NCBI RefSeq assembly: GCF_020165195.1
Contig: NZ_JAIUHR010000017.1
Location: 1 to 64,000, forward strand
Direction of reading: 5' to 3'
DNA: 64,000 nt
From: Mesorhizobium sp. CA14
Lineage (GTDB): Bacteria; Pseudomonadota; Alphaproteobacteria; Rhizobiales; Rhizobiaceae
Positions 35,366-44,313 of the stretch are shown piece after piece. Numbering within the stretch: position 1 is the stretch's first letter; each line of letters begins with the position of its first letter. The translations under genes and the position numbers were made by a program. Under the pieces are notes generated by a model. That model had not been told where the DNA came from, did not search any database, and saw only the letters and a list, made by a program, of their open reading frames with translations.

Positions 35366-35379
35366 TATTGTATACAATA
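35366..35379 (-). promoter_or_regulatory. GntR-type operator upstream of the liv-type operon
   Basis: TATTGTA-TACAATA is a perfect 14-bp palindrome containing the TTGTATACAA core typical of FCD GntR regulators. It lies about 104 bp upstream of the binding-protein start and 14 bp upstream of a TTGACA box on the minus strand (plus-strand 35347-35352). The FCD GntR gene at the operon's end is the likely ligand. The rest of 35263-35553 shows no gene. Confidence 0.6.
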
Positions 35380-35553
35380 TCTGGATCGACTGCGTGCGAC
35401 CCGCAGCCCGTGAGAGGACCGGCATTCAAAGGAGGCCACGTCCGGCCAGTCACAGCCACCCCAGCGGCTCCGATGAAGCCGCGGGGACCATAAATGCAAA
35501 GAGGGTCGAGGCTTATCGAACACTGGTCCCGAGGAACGCTGACCCGGGGAATC

Positions 35554-35823
35554 CTACTTCCCGCAATAGTTATCGTTGATGTCGTTTACCGCATTCGCGT
35601 CCGGTCCGACGCGGTGATACGCGCAGGCGCCCGCCGCCGTGGTGGTCATCTGCCGATCGTAATAGCGCGGACCGCCGAACAGCGTCTCGATGATGTCGTC
35701 GCTGGCCGGAACATAACGCTCCTGTTTGACGACGCGGTAGCGATGTTCGCCGGCGCCAGCCGGGCCGGCCATCATGGCCGCTGTGACAAGCATGAGCGCG
35801 GCGATTGCAAAAAATTTCGTCAT
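35554..35823 (-). CDS. Small secreted hypothetical protein
   Basis: An 89-residue protein from ATG 35821-35823 (MTKFFAIAALMLVTAAMMAG), with a signal peptide likely cleaved after AGAG or nearby. The mature part is about 65 residues with two cysteines (GACAYH and NYCGK) that could form a disulfide: HRYRVVKQERYVPASDD, IIETLFGGPRYYDRQ. No family is recognised. The GGAAGGTCGCTGC ribosome region is tandemly duplicated just upstream. Confidence 0.72.
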   Translation of the reverse strand: MTKFFAIAALMLVTAAMMAGPAGAGEHRYRVVKQERYVPASDDIIETLFGGPRYYDRQMTTTAAGACAYHRVGPDANAVNDINDNYCGK

Positions 35824-35824
35824 A

Positions 35825-35854
35825 GCAGCGACCTTCCGGGCAGCGACCTTCCGG
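35825..35854. repeat. 15-bp tandem duplication at a ribosome site
   Basis: GCAGCGACCTTCCGG occurs twice head-to-tail (35825-35839, 35840-35854) immediately upstream of the secreted-protein start codon. On the coding strand each copy carries GGAAGG, so the Shine-Dalgarno region is doubled. Bases 35855-36181 upstream hold no gene I can support. Confidence 0.7.
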
Positions 35855-36181
35855 CAATTTGATTTGCAGCATATCCAAAATCGCCAGCGGAGCAAAAGTT
35901 CCCATAGCTGCTTTCAGCACCGCTAATGCTCGACAGAGCGGCAGATCTGCAGGTCGCCTAGAATCTGTCGACTTCTATCGATGGCCTGGATTCGCTGGAG
36001 CGTCCTGTGCCATCCGATACTACTTCACCGTACTCGCCTTAACTCGATTGTCTCTATGCATTGTAACGCGTTGATTTATGAGCGCAAAATATTCCCCCTG
36101 ACGGACCGTCACAGATGCATTCGTTCGGACTTTGTGAAGCGCATGAACATCAAACTAGTTGTCGACGATCTGCGCGCCCAT

Positions 36182-36547
36182 TCATTTCTTTTTGAACTCA
36201 AACAGTTCAACCAGATTGCCCGACGGATCTTCCACAAGTCTGGCGCGACCAGCTCCCGCCTCGCTGATTTCTCCTTTGAATTTGGCGCCTGCATCGTTCA
36301 ACCGGCCGACGAGGGCGTCTATGTCTTTTGTGACGATCATGAACCGGTTCCATCCGCCGGGCTCCGGTTTACCGCCGGCAGTTCCTCCACTGCCTGCCCC
36401 CGGAGCACTAAGGTAAAGCGTGAGATCATCGCGAATGAGCGCTGCGAACTTGCCAGGGTTGTGCATGTCAACCTTGAACTCGAGTTTATCGCGATAAAAC
36501 GCGACCGAACTGTCAATGTCTGTCACGATGTATCGGATAGATGCCAT
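36182..36547 (-). CDS. VOC superfamily (glyoxalase/bleomycin-resistance-like) protein
   Basis: A 121-residue single-domain VOC protein from ATG 36545-36547, behind AAAGGAGC. The beta-alpha-beta-beta-beta repeats are seen in SIRYIVTDIDSSVAFYRDKL, LIRDDLTLYLSAPGAG, GWNRFMIVTKDIDALVGRL and ARLVEDPSGNLVELFE. The final Glu (NLVELFE) fits a metal ligand; the first-strand His is replaced (IRYIV), so metal binding may be incomplete. Substrate unknown. The 36548-36732 gap to the MaoC gene has no ORF. Confidence 0.85.
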   Translation of the reverse strand: MASIRYIVTDIDSSVAFYRDKLEFKVDMHNPGKFAALIRDDLTLYLSAPGAGSGGTAGGKPEPGGWNRFMIVTKDIDALVGRLNDAGAKFKGEISEAGAGRARLVEDPSGNLVELFEFKKK

Positions 36548-36732
36548 GGTCCGTGCTCCTTTCACTGTAGAAAGTGAACTGGCCAATGCGAACGTGGTTC
36601 CTTGGCAATGGGGATCACGGCCAACAGTCGGCCCGTCGGCTGATGAGAACACGACCTGGCCCTCTACCGCCTGTGGAGCCGCGTCGCTCGATTTATCGCT
36701 GGCCTCCAATTCGCTTACTCTCCTACCCCATG

Positions 36733-37263
36733 CTACTCCGCGGTACTCCCTGTCATTCCCCGGCGCGGCACCACACTGATCGGCGTGAACGTGTAGACCG
36801 GCTCGCCGCGTTGGTTGAACGCCGTCCACTTGGTCCGGACGAGCCCTTGCGGCTTCGTTTTCGACGGAATGAGTTCGGTCACTTCACCTTCAAGATGGAG
36901 GACATCGTCCGGCCGAACGGGGGCGAGCCAGCGCAATTCATCCACGCCTATACCCAACAGGGGATGCCGCCCGCCGGCACCAACCTCGACCAACAGACGC
37001 ATTGCGATCGCGGCAGTATGCCAGCCAGAGGCCGCAAGGCCTTTCAGCGGCGTTAGAGCGGCAGCGGCTTCGTCGAGGTGAATCGGCTGCGGGTCGAACT
37101 CCGATGCAAAGCGCTTGATGTCCTCACGCGTGATCCGCTTCCCGCGGCTCCTGAAGCGCATGCCTAGTGCGAAATCGTCGAACCACTCAATCGTCGGCTT
37201 ATCCTGGATATGATCTAGGTTCGGGATCACGGGTTTGGACTGAGTGTCAGTATTCGTCGTCAT
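36733..37263 (-). CDS. MaoC-like hotdog dehydratase family protein
   Basis: A 176-residue MaoC domain protein. FDDFALGMRFRSRGKRIT and the hydratase-2 motif region REDIKRFASEFDPQPIHLD (Asp and His of the catalytic dyad) are followed by GLAASGWHTAAIAMRL and GVDELRWLAPVRPDDVL. Members are (R)-specific enoyl-CoA hydratases or related thioester enzymes; this one may act on a short acyl-CoA. It is on the same strand as the VOC and methyltransferase genes, 124 bp downstream of the latter. Confidence 0.87.
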   Translation of the reverse strand: MTTNTDTQSKPVIPNLDHIQDKPTIEWFDDFALGMRFRSRGKRITREDIKRFASEFDPQPIHLDEAAAALTPLKGLAASGWHTAAIAMRLLVEVGAGGRHPLLGIGVDELRWLAPVRPDDVLHLEGEVTELIPSKTKPQGLVRTKWTAFNQRGEPVYTFTPISVVPRRGMTGSTAE

Positions 37264-37387
37264 GATCGTCTCCGATAGCTTGCAGGGTGGATGCGACGTT
37301 GTTGCCGTAGCCCTCGCGGGCTAGAGGCGAGTGGGGGTACAGGACCAGGGGCGGAACCATGAGTGATGCCGGGTCGACCGTCGCCGC

Positions 37388-38461
37388 TCAGGGAGTCAGT
37401 TCGAGGATCAGGTTGATCGGCGTCTGCACGGCGCGCCGCAGGCTGGAAAACCCCGCTTCGCGCGCCACCTTGCGCAGTCGCTCTTCGCCCGCCTGGGCAC
37501 CGAGGCCGAGCCCGACTTCCTGCGACAGCGAGTTCGGCGTGCATGCCATCGCCGATGCGGCGTAGTACATGCGGCCGATCGGGTTCAGGTTCTCCTCCAG
37601 CCGGTCGCCCGCATAGGGCTCCACCAGCAGCACCTTGCCATCGGGCTTGAGCGCCTTGCGGCAGCGCGCGAGCGCGCCGACGGGATCGCCGAGATCATGC
37701 AGGCAGTCCATGAAGCAGACGAGATCGAAGTCTTCACCGTCGAATTCGGTCGCAGACTTGACTTCGAAAGCGATGTTGCCGGTCACGCCCTGCTCGGCGG
37801 CGCGTGCGCGCGCGGTCGCGATCGACCCGTCGTGATAGTCGAGGCCGATGAAACTCGATTTGGGGAACGCCTGCGCCATTAAGATAGTGGAGGCGCCGTG
37901 TCCGCGACCGACGTCGGCAACCCGGGCGCCTCGCTTCAGGCGCTCGACGACGCCATCGAGCGCCGGCAGCCACTCGTTCACCAGACATGCACGATAGCCG
38001 GTGCGGAAAAAGCTCTCGGTGCCGCAGAACAAGCGATGATTATGCGCGTGCCAGCCCAAGCCTTCGCCCGAGCGAAAGGCCGCGACGATCTGATCTTCGT
38101 CGAGCCAGAACGAGGCCGCGACCTCGAAGGCAGATGCCATGAAGATGGAGCTCTGCTCGAGCGCCAGCACCATCGCTTGCGCCGGCGGCAGCGCGTAAGT
38201 CTGCTTCGCGGGATCATAGGCGACATAGCCGCCGGCTGCCTGATTGGCGAGCCATTCACGGATATAGCGCTCCCGAATGCCAGTGGCTTCAGCAAGCGCC
38301 GTCGAGGTGCAGGCGCCGAGATCGGCCATCGCCTGATAGAGTCCGAGCTTGCGCCCGACATTGACGAGCACGCCGGAAAAGGCGGCGCCGAGGTCGGTAA
38401 CGACCCGCCCGATGAAAGCTTCGACTTCGCTCGGCGCTGGCGGTGGTGTGAACTGGGTCAT
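37388..38461 (-). CDS. SAM-dependent methyltransferase with N-terminal winged helix (Rv2258c-like)
   Basis: A 357-residue protein from ATG 38459-38461 (MTQFTPPPAPSEVEAFIG). Residues about 15-110 form a winged-helix dimerisation domain (VNVGRKLGLYQAMADLG, ALAEATGIRERYIREWL). About 165-340 is a class I methyltransferase: VADVGRGHGASTILMAQ, SFIGLDYHDGSIATAR, FDLVCFMDCLHDLGDPVGA, LKPDGKVLLVEPYAGD. Motif I carries Arg where relatives usually have Cys or Gly (DVGRGHG). Divergent from the frameshifted AraC gene 125 bp away. Confidence 0.85.
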   Translation of the reverse strand: MTQFTPPPAPSEVEAFIGRVVTDLGAAFSGVLVNVGRKLGLYQAMADLGACTSTALAEATGIRERYIREWLANQAAGGYVAYDPAKQTYALPPAQAMVLALEQSSIFMASAFEVAASFWLDEDQIVAAFRSGEGLGWHAHNHRLFCGTESFFRTGYRACLVNEWLPALDGVVERLKRGARVADVGRGHGASTILMAQAFPKSSFIGLDYHDGSIATARARAAEQGVTGNIAFEVKSATEFDGEDFDLVCFMDCLHDLGDPVGALARCRKALKPDGKVLLVEPYAGDRLEENLNPIGRMYYAASAMACTPNSLSQEVGLGLGAQAGEERLRKVAREAGFSSLRRAVQTPINLILELTP

Positions 38462-38586
38462 GACCGGTTTCCTTTTGCGTTGGTGTAGCGCGGCCGAAAG
38501 CAGCCGCTTGCTGCAGCGCCTGAGATATTCGGCAAAAGGGAAGCAGGTCTTGATATACTGCGCCAAAGCCTTGCGAGATCGTGCCA

Positions 38587-39697
38587 ATGACGACGGAAAG
38601 ACGCGCGGCAGCCAAGCTCGCTACGCCGAGCATTAATCTGGCCAGCATCGTCTACGGCCTCGACGCCTATATGCGCTCGCGCGGGGGTCATGCAGGCGAA
38701 GCCTTGCGCCGTACCGAGCTCGAGCCGGGGGATCTGACCGACCCTGACCGACGCGTACCGCTCATTCGCTATCTGGAGCTGCTGGAAATCTGCGCTGACG
38801 TCTTGGAGGATCGGCAATTCGGCTTAAAGTTCGGAGCTCAGTACGATCCGCGCCACGCCGGCGTCGTCGGCAATATCGCCTTGGCCTCGCGCACGGTAGG
38901 CGAAGCCTTGGAATCCATGGGCCGCTATCTGCCGACCATGGTCGACGCCACGGTTCATGGTGTGGAAGTGAGCGATGGGGTCGCCTTTTGTGTATTCCTA
39001 CTACATCGACCCGCTGATGATGTCGTACCGGCAGAAAGGCGACTGGGCGATCGCTTTCGCGTGCAACCTCATGCGCGTCGGGCTCGGCGATCCACGTTGG
39101 ACCCCGCAGGAAGTCCTGCTCCCGCAATTGGCGGATGAAACGCCAGCGGAACGCCGCGGCCGCGCGGAGATCATGGGTGACAATATTCGGGTGGGCCACC
39201 CCTGGGCCGGCATCCGGTTTGACGCCGGCCTGCTTAAACGGCCAATGGCGACGGCCGATGCCATGATCGAGAGCCTGATGCGCCATTACGGCGATCTTCG
39301 GCTCGCCGCTTTGCCGGAACAACGCGGCGCGATCGAGCAGTTGCGGCGCGAGATCGCCCGCGCGTTGGTCAAGGGCGAAATCGGCATCGAGCACCTCGCT
39401 AACGCGACTAGCACCTCCGTGCGGACGCTGCAGCGGCGGCTGAAGGAAGCCGGCGTGAATTACAACGACCTGCTGAACGATGTTCGCAAAACGCTGGCGC
39501 TGAATCTCTTGGAGAATGAGACGCTGGCGCTGGGTGAGATCGCCTTTTCACTCGGTTACTCTGAAGTCAGCGCGTTCAATCACGCCTTCCGGCGCTGGGT
39601 TGGCCAATCGCCGGGCGATTATCGCCGCCTGCGAGCGGCTCGTTCCAATTCCGCCGCAGAGAAGAATTCAGAACCATCGGCCACGGGATCGATTTAA
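38587..39697 (+). pseudogene. AraC family regulator (arabinose-binding-like N-domain), frameshifted
   Basis: From ATG 38587 the N-terminal domain (SINLASIVYGLDAYMRSRGG, VPLIRYLELLEICADVLED, RHAGVVGNIALASRTVGEA) is intact to VEVSDGVAF. A run of four T at 38986-38989 has one base too many: removing it joins to VYSYYIDPLMMSYRQKGDW in the next frame and restores a full protein. The C-terminal HTH is IGIEHLANATSTSVRTLQRR, LKEAGVNYNDLLNDVRK, LGEIAFSLGYSEVSAFNHAF, RRWVGQSPGDYRRL. The full length would be about 370 residues. Either a recent inactivation or a homopolymer sequencing error. The probable target is the divergent methyltransferase gene. Confidence 0.82.
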
Positions 39698-39860
39698 AAT
39701 GGCTCCGCTCATCGAACGTCGACTCCAGTTCCATCAATGACTTGGGACAAACAACGGCTCGAAGAGACGATGGAGGGCAGGTGATCGACGAACTATCCCG
39801 TAACCCTCTACTTTTTCTACGCTATTCCTCTCCAAAGCCCGCCGGGGTATCCCCACACCC

Positions 39861-41426
39861 TCACTCCCACTCGATCGTCCCCGGCGGTTTCGACGTCACG
39901 TCATACACCACCCGGTTGATGCCCTTGACCTCGTTGATGATGCGGGTGGCGGCGGCGGCGAGGAAGTTCATGTCGTGGTGGTAGAAGTCGGCCGTCATGC
40001 CGTCGACGGAGGTGACGGCGCGCAGCGCGCAGACGAATTCATAGGTGCGGCCGTCACCCATGACGCCCACCGTCTGCACTGGTAGCAGCACAGCGAAGGC
40101 CTGCCAGATGGCGTCGTAGAGGCCGGCCTTGCGGATCTCGTCGAGATAGATGGCGTCGGCCTCGCGAAGGATTTCCAGCTTCTCGCGCGTGATGCCGCCC
40201 GGGCAGCGAATGGCGAGGCCGGGGCCTGGGAAGGGATGGCGGCCAATGAAGCTCTCGGGCAGGCCGAGTTCCTTGCCGAGCGCCCTCACCTCATCCTTGA
40301 ACAATTCGCGCAGCGGCTCGACCAGCTTCATGTTCATGCGCTCGGGCAGGCCGCCGACATTGTGGTGCGACTTGATCGTCACAGACGGGCCACCGGAGAA
40401 GGAGACGCTCTCGATGACATCGGGATAGAGCGTGCCTTGGGCCAGGAAATCGGCGCCGCCGAGCTTCTTCGCCTCTTCCTCGAACACCTCGATGAACAGC
40501 CGGCCGATGGTCTTGCGCTTCTTTTCGGGGTCGGCCTCGCCTTCCAGCGCCGAGATGAAGCGGTCGGAAGCATCGACCAGGATCAGCGGCAGGTTGTAGT
40601 GCTGGCGGAACATCTCCACCACGCCCTTGGCCTCGTCCTTGCGCATCAGGCCGTGGTCGACGAGGATGCAGGTCAGCTGCTCGCCGACCGCCTCGTGGAT
40701 GAGAAGCGCCGCGACGGAGGAGTCGACGCCGCCCGAAAGCGCGCAGATGACCTTGCCCTTGCCGACCTGCTTGCGGATCGTCTCCACCGCGTGCTCGCGA
40801 TAGGCGCGCATCGTCCAGTCGCCCTCGATGCCGGCGATGTTGTGGACGAAGTTCCTGAGCAGCCTTGCGCCGTCCGGCGTGTGCACCACTTCCGGATGGA
40901 ACATGATGCCGTACATCTTGCGCTCGATATCGCCGAAGATCGCGAAGGGCGAGCTTTCCGACTTGCCGAGCACCTTGAAGCCCGGCGGCAGTTCGATGAC
41001 GCGGTCGCCATGGCTCATCCACACCTGATGGCGCTGGCCGGGCGCCCACAGACCTTCGAACAGCGGGCTCTCCTTCTCGATCTCGACGAAAGCGCGGCCG
41101 AACTCACGATGATTGGAGCTTTCGGCGACGCCGCCCATCTGCACGCAGAGCGCCATCTGGCCGTAGCAGATGCCGAGCACCGGCACGCCGGCGTCGAAGA
41201 CGATCTGCGGCGCGCGCGGGCTGCCGATGTCGGTGGTCGAGGCCGGGCCGCCCGACAGGATCACCGCTTTCGGCTTGATGCGCTTGAAGGCCGCTTCGGC
41301 CGACTGGAACGGCACGATCTCGGAAAAGACGCCGGCCTCGCGGATGCGGCGGGCGATGAGCTGCGTGAACTGGCTGCCGAAATCGACAATCAGAACGGTG
41401 TCGGGATGATTGGCTGTCGTCGTCAT
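39861..41426 (-). CDS. guaA: GMP synthase (glutamine-hydrolysing)
   Basis: A 521-residue enzyme that aminates XMP to GMP using glutamine and ATP. The N-terminal class I amidotransferase has [19 protein letters not shown], nucleophile Cys in [13 protein letters not shown] and the His/Glu of [13 protein letters not shown]. The ATP pyrophosphatase domain starts [19 protein letters not shown] (PP-loop SGGVDSS). The C-terminal dimerisation domain has [18 protein letters not shown] and ends [13 protein letters not shown], the invariant terminus. Complete. The downstream mtnN-like gene is transcribed in the same direction but lies upstream of guaA with a 74-bp gap. Confidence 0.97.
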   Translation of the reverse strand: MTTTANHPDTVLIVDFGSQFTQLIARRIREAGVFSEIVPFQSAEAAFKRIKPKAVILSGGPASTTDIGSPRAPQIVFDAGVPVLGICYGQMALCVQMGGVAESSNHREFGRAFVEIEKESPLFEGLWAPGQRHQVWMSHGDRVIELPPGFKVLGKSESSPFAIFGDIERKMYGIMFHPEVVHTPDGARLLRNFVHNIAGIEGDWTMRAYREHAVETIRKQVGKGKVICALSGGVDSSVAALLIHEAVGEQLTCILVDHGLMRKDEAKGVVEMFRQHYNLPLILVDASDRFISALEGEADPEKKRKTIGRLFIEVFEEEAKKLGGADFLAQGTLYPDVIESVSFSGGPSVTIKSHHNVGGLPERMNMKLVEPLRELFKDEVRALGKELGLPESFIGRHPFPGPGLAIRCPGGITREKLEILREADAIYLDEIRKAGLYDAIWQAFAVLLPVQTVGVMGDGRTYEFVCALRAVTSVDGMTADFYHHDMNFLAAAATRIINEVKGINRVVYDVTSKPPGTIEWE

Positions 41427-41500
41427 GGCGAGCCTTTAGAGAAAGAAACGAGTCGGCGCAATGGCTCAGCGCTGCGGCTTTCAGTCCCTTTGGGCCTAAC

Positions 41501-42133
41501 CTAGCGGATCGCGCCGCCGCCGATCGCCTGCTCCAGCAAGCCGATGGCCGCAGCGAGCTTCTCATCGATCACATGCAGATATTCCGTCCAATCATTGACG
41601 TGGCGCAGATCGGCCGCGCCGTCGGAAATGCCGCGGAGCCCAATCAGCGGCACGCCGAACAGCTGGCAGGCGCGCAGGCAGGCGAAGGTCTCCATGTCGA
41701 CCATGTCGGCACCGATGGCGTCGTAGGCGGCGCCGGAGACGATCGCGCCGCCGGTCGAAAGCGACGCGGTCTTGATGCCCGGGATGACGAAAGGCAGCGG
41801 CACCGTCACCGGCAGGTCGAGGAAAGGCGTCGCCCCCTTCTCGAAGCCAAGCGGCGAAGCATCCATGTCGCGATAGCTCGCCGACACGGCCTGATAGATT
41901 TCGGTCTGTTCCAGCGTGCGGCTGCCGGCCGAGCCCAGCGAGACGACTAGGTCCGGAAGCGCTCCCTCGGCCTTCAATGCGGCCAGTTCGGCACCCAGCC
42001 TGACACCGGCTTCGACCGGACCGACGCCGGTCATCAGCGGCGTGAACAGATTTTTGAGGTGTGGGCCGTATTCGGCCTCCGCCGCCATGACGAAGAGAAC
42101 AGCCTTGCCGGCGATCTGAACTGCACCCGCCAT
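41501..42133 (-). CDS. mtnN: 5'-methylthioadenosine/S-adenosylhomocysteine nucleosidase-like phosphorylase
   Basis: A 210-residue PNP/UDP family enzyme. It shows VLFVMAAEAEYGPHLKN, the glycine-rich PLMTGVGPVEAGVRLGAEL, VVSLGSAGS, and the substrate-site DMVDMETFACLRACQLFG followed by PLIGLRGISDGAADL (catalytic Asp in SDG). These match MTA/SAH nucleosidase, which splits adenine from methylthioadenosine or SAH in methionine salvage, though the family also holds other nucleosidases. It begins 3 bp after the thioesterase gene, suggesting one transcript. Confidence 0.85.
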   Translation of the reverse strand: MAGAVQIAGKAVLFVMAAEAEYGPHLKNLFTPLMTGVGPVEAGVRLGAELAALKAEGALPDLVVSLGSAGSRTLEQTEIYQAVSASYRDMDASPLGFEKGATPFLDLPVTVPLPFVIPGIKTASLSTGGAIVSGAAYDAIGADMVDMETFACLRACQLFGVPLIGLRGISDGAADLRHVNDWTEYLHVIDEKLAAAIGLLEQAIGGGAIR

Positions 42134-42136
42134 GGT

Positions 42137-42598
42137 TCAACCTTCAATTCCGTCGCGGCCGACCACCGTCATCATCGTGCCGGTCATGGTGGCGATCAGC
42201 TTGGCCTCGCCGTCGGCTGCGAAGGCGTAGGCCTGGCCGTCGGCGACGATGATGGTGCGGCCGGGCTTCGTCACGGAGCCTCGGAACAGGAAGCGCTCGC
42301 CCCTGCCCGGCGCGAGCAGGTTCACCTTGAACTCGATGGTCAGCACGCCGGAATTCTCCGGCATCAGCGAAAAGGCCGCGTAGCCGCAGGCGGAGTCCAG
42401 CGCGGTGGAGATGACGCCGGCATGCAGGAAACCGTGCTGCTGGGTCAGCGAGGCGGAATACGGCATCTCGATCTCGATGATACCGGGCGTCACCAGCGTC
42501 AGCTCGGCGCCGATCGTCGCCATCGCCTCCTGGCGGGCAAAGGACGCCCTGACGCGTTCCTCGAAATCCGGAGCGGGTACGATCTTGGCTGCTGCCAT
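42137..42598 (-). CDS. PaaI-type hotdog thioesterase family protein
   Basis: A 153-residue hotdog protein (start ATG 42596-42598, behind GAGGCAAAG; ATG 42613 is an alternative). The family motif QQHGFLHAGVISTALDSACG includes the HGG-like HAG turn and the catalytic Asp (ALDSA). VLTIEFKVNLLAPGRG and GSVTKPGRTIIVADGQAYA follow. It probably hydrolyses an acyl-CoA (PaaI/YigI-like); substrate unknown. It overlaps no neighbour and leads directly into the mtnN-like gene. Confidence 0.85.
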   Translation of the reverse strand: MAAAKIVPAPDFEERVRASFARQEAMATIGAELTLVTPGIIEIEMPYSASLTQQHGFLHAGVISTALDSACGYAAFSLMPENSGVLTIEFKVNLLAPGRGERFLFRGSVTKPGRTIIVADGQAYAFAADGEAKLIATMTGTMMTVVGRDGIEG

Positions 42599-42690
42599 GG
42601 CGCTTTGCCTCATATTGCTGGCGAAGTTATTGCAGAGCCAGGCAAGACAGGCAATCGTTTATGCTGCAGCGCAGCAAAAGCCGGCTGTCT

Positions 42691-43983
42691 TCAAGAAGCA
42701 GTCCTGCGCAAGGCGTGGAGATAGAACCCATCGGTGCCGCTGAGCGCCGGCGACAGCGAGATGCCGCCGCTATCGGCAATGCGCGCGCGCCTGTCATGGC
42801 CCGGGAAGCGGCTGTCCCAGAGCTGGCGGTGATCGACCGGCGCGAAGCCTTCATGGCGTTCGCGGAACGCCGCGACCTGCTCGCCGTTCTCGGCGTCGAA
42901 GACCGAACAGGTGATGTAGACCAGCAGGCCGCCCGGCTTGACGAAAGCTTGCGCGGTGTCGAGGATCGCCTGTTGCTCCCCCTTGCGGGCATCGAGCTGC
43001 CGCTCGGTCAAACGCCATTTGGCGTCCGGGCGGCGGCGCCAGGTACCGCTGCCGGTGCAGGGGGCGTCGATCAGCACGACGTCCATATGGCTGATGAGCG
43101 GTGCAAGCTCCGTCGGCTTGCTGACGACCTGGACGTTGCGGTTGTGCGAGCGGCGGATGCGCTCGAAGATCGGCGCCAGCCGCACCTTCTCCGCGTCATG
43201 GGCAAAGAGCTGGCCCCGATTGTCCATCTCGGCCGACAGCGCCAGGGTCTTGCCGCCGGCGCCGGCGCAATAGTCGAGCACCTGCATGCCGGGCGCAGCC
43301 CCCGCGAGCGCCGCGGCAAGCTGCGAGCCCTCGTCCTGCACTTCGAACCAGCCTTTCTGGAAGGCGGGCTCGGCCTGCACGTTCGGATGCCTGCCGTCCC
43401 CGTCGATCGGCGGGATGCGGATGCCATGCGGCGCGATCGCTGTAGGCGCGGCACCCGTGCCCTGGAGCTCGGCCAGCACCTTGGCGCGATCGGCCTGGAG
43501 CGTGTTGACCCTGAGGTCCAATGGCGGGCGCTGGGCAAGCGCGGCGCCCTCCACCACCCAGGCGTCGCCATAGGCTTGCTCGAGCAACGGCGCGCACCAG
43601 TCAGGAACATCAGCCCGCACAGCATCGGGCGCGTCGGCCAGCCTGCGGCCGGCAGCTGCTTTCAGCTCGGGCGCGCTGAGCAGCGGCGGCGCGAATTTGT
43701 CGCCGTCCAGCGCGTCGTTGAGCGACTGCGCCGTCTGCCCCCACTCCAACAGAAGCGCGCCGAAGCCGATGGCGCGCGGCGTGTCCTCGCCGAACAGCCA
43801 GCCGGCCGAGCGTCTGCGGCGCAGCGCGTCGTAGACGATGTTGCCGATCGCCGCGCGATCGCCGCCGCCGGCGAAGCGATGCGACAGGCCCCAGTCGCGC
43901 AGCGCGTCGGCCACCGGCCGGTGCCGCCGGCCGATGTCTTCAAGAACCTCTATGGCCGCCGCCAGCCTTCCGCCCAGTCGCAT
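42691..43983 (-). CDS. rsmB: RsmB-like 16S rRNA (cytosine-C5) methyltransferase
   Basis: A 430-residue RNA m5C methyltransferase. The N-terminal part (about 1-130) resembles the NusB-like/RsmB region without a full NusB fold. The catalytic domain has VLDYCAGAGGKTLALSAEM (SAM site), LFAHDAEKVRLAPIFERI, VLIDAPCTGSGTWRRRPD (Cys for release) and GGLLVYITCSVFDAENGEQ (nucleophilic Cys). Both TC/PC cysteines of the family are present. Product annotation in relatives is RsmB/NOP family; the exact rRNA base is inferred. Confidence 0.88.
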   Translation of the reverse strand: MRLGGRLAAAIEVLEDIGRRHRPVADALRDWGLSHRFAGGGDRAAIGNIVYDALRRRRSAGWLFGEDTPRAIGFGALLLEWGQTAQSLNDALDGDKFAPPLLSAPELKAAAGRRLADAPDAVRADVPDWCAPLLEQAYGDAWVVEGAALAQRPPLDLRVNTLQADRAKVLAELQGTGAAPTAIAPHGIRIPPIDGDGRHPNVQAEPAFQKGWFEVQDEGSQLAAALAGAAPGMQVLDYCAGAGGKTLALSAEMDNRGQLFAHDAEKVRLAPIFERIRRSHNRNVQVVSKPTELAPLISHMDVVLIDAPCTGSGTWRRRPDAKWRLTERQLDARKGEQQAILDTAQAFVKPGGLLVYITCSVFDAENGEQVAAFRERHEGFAPVDHRQLWDSRFPGHDRRARIADSGGISLSPALSGTDGFYLHALRRTAS

Positions 43984-44313
43984 CCCGTTTTCCGTAGCTG
44001 TTACAAATCGGTTCCAGCCCGCTCATAAAGCCTTTCAGGCCAGGATTGAAACAGTTCCGTTCGGCTTGCCGATGAAATGATGTTTCAGGACCGGACGATT
44101 TGGCCGAACGGTTTTTCCTCGGTGAGCGGCGCAGCCAGGAAACAAGAACAATCGATCAGAGCATGAAAGACTTCTAATGTTTTGATTGACGTCTGTAAGG
44201 AAGCCCACTGGCTTAACCTATCAGCTTTCCAAGTGTTGTCTGCAGGAATACTCTTCCGGCAGTGATTCGCGACGCGGGAAACGCGGTTTGACGGATCCTA
44301 TGAGGAGAGGGCA

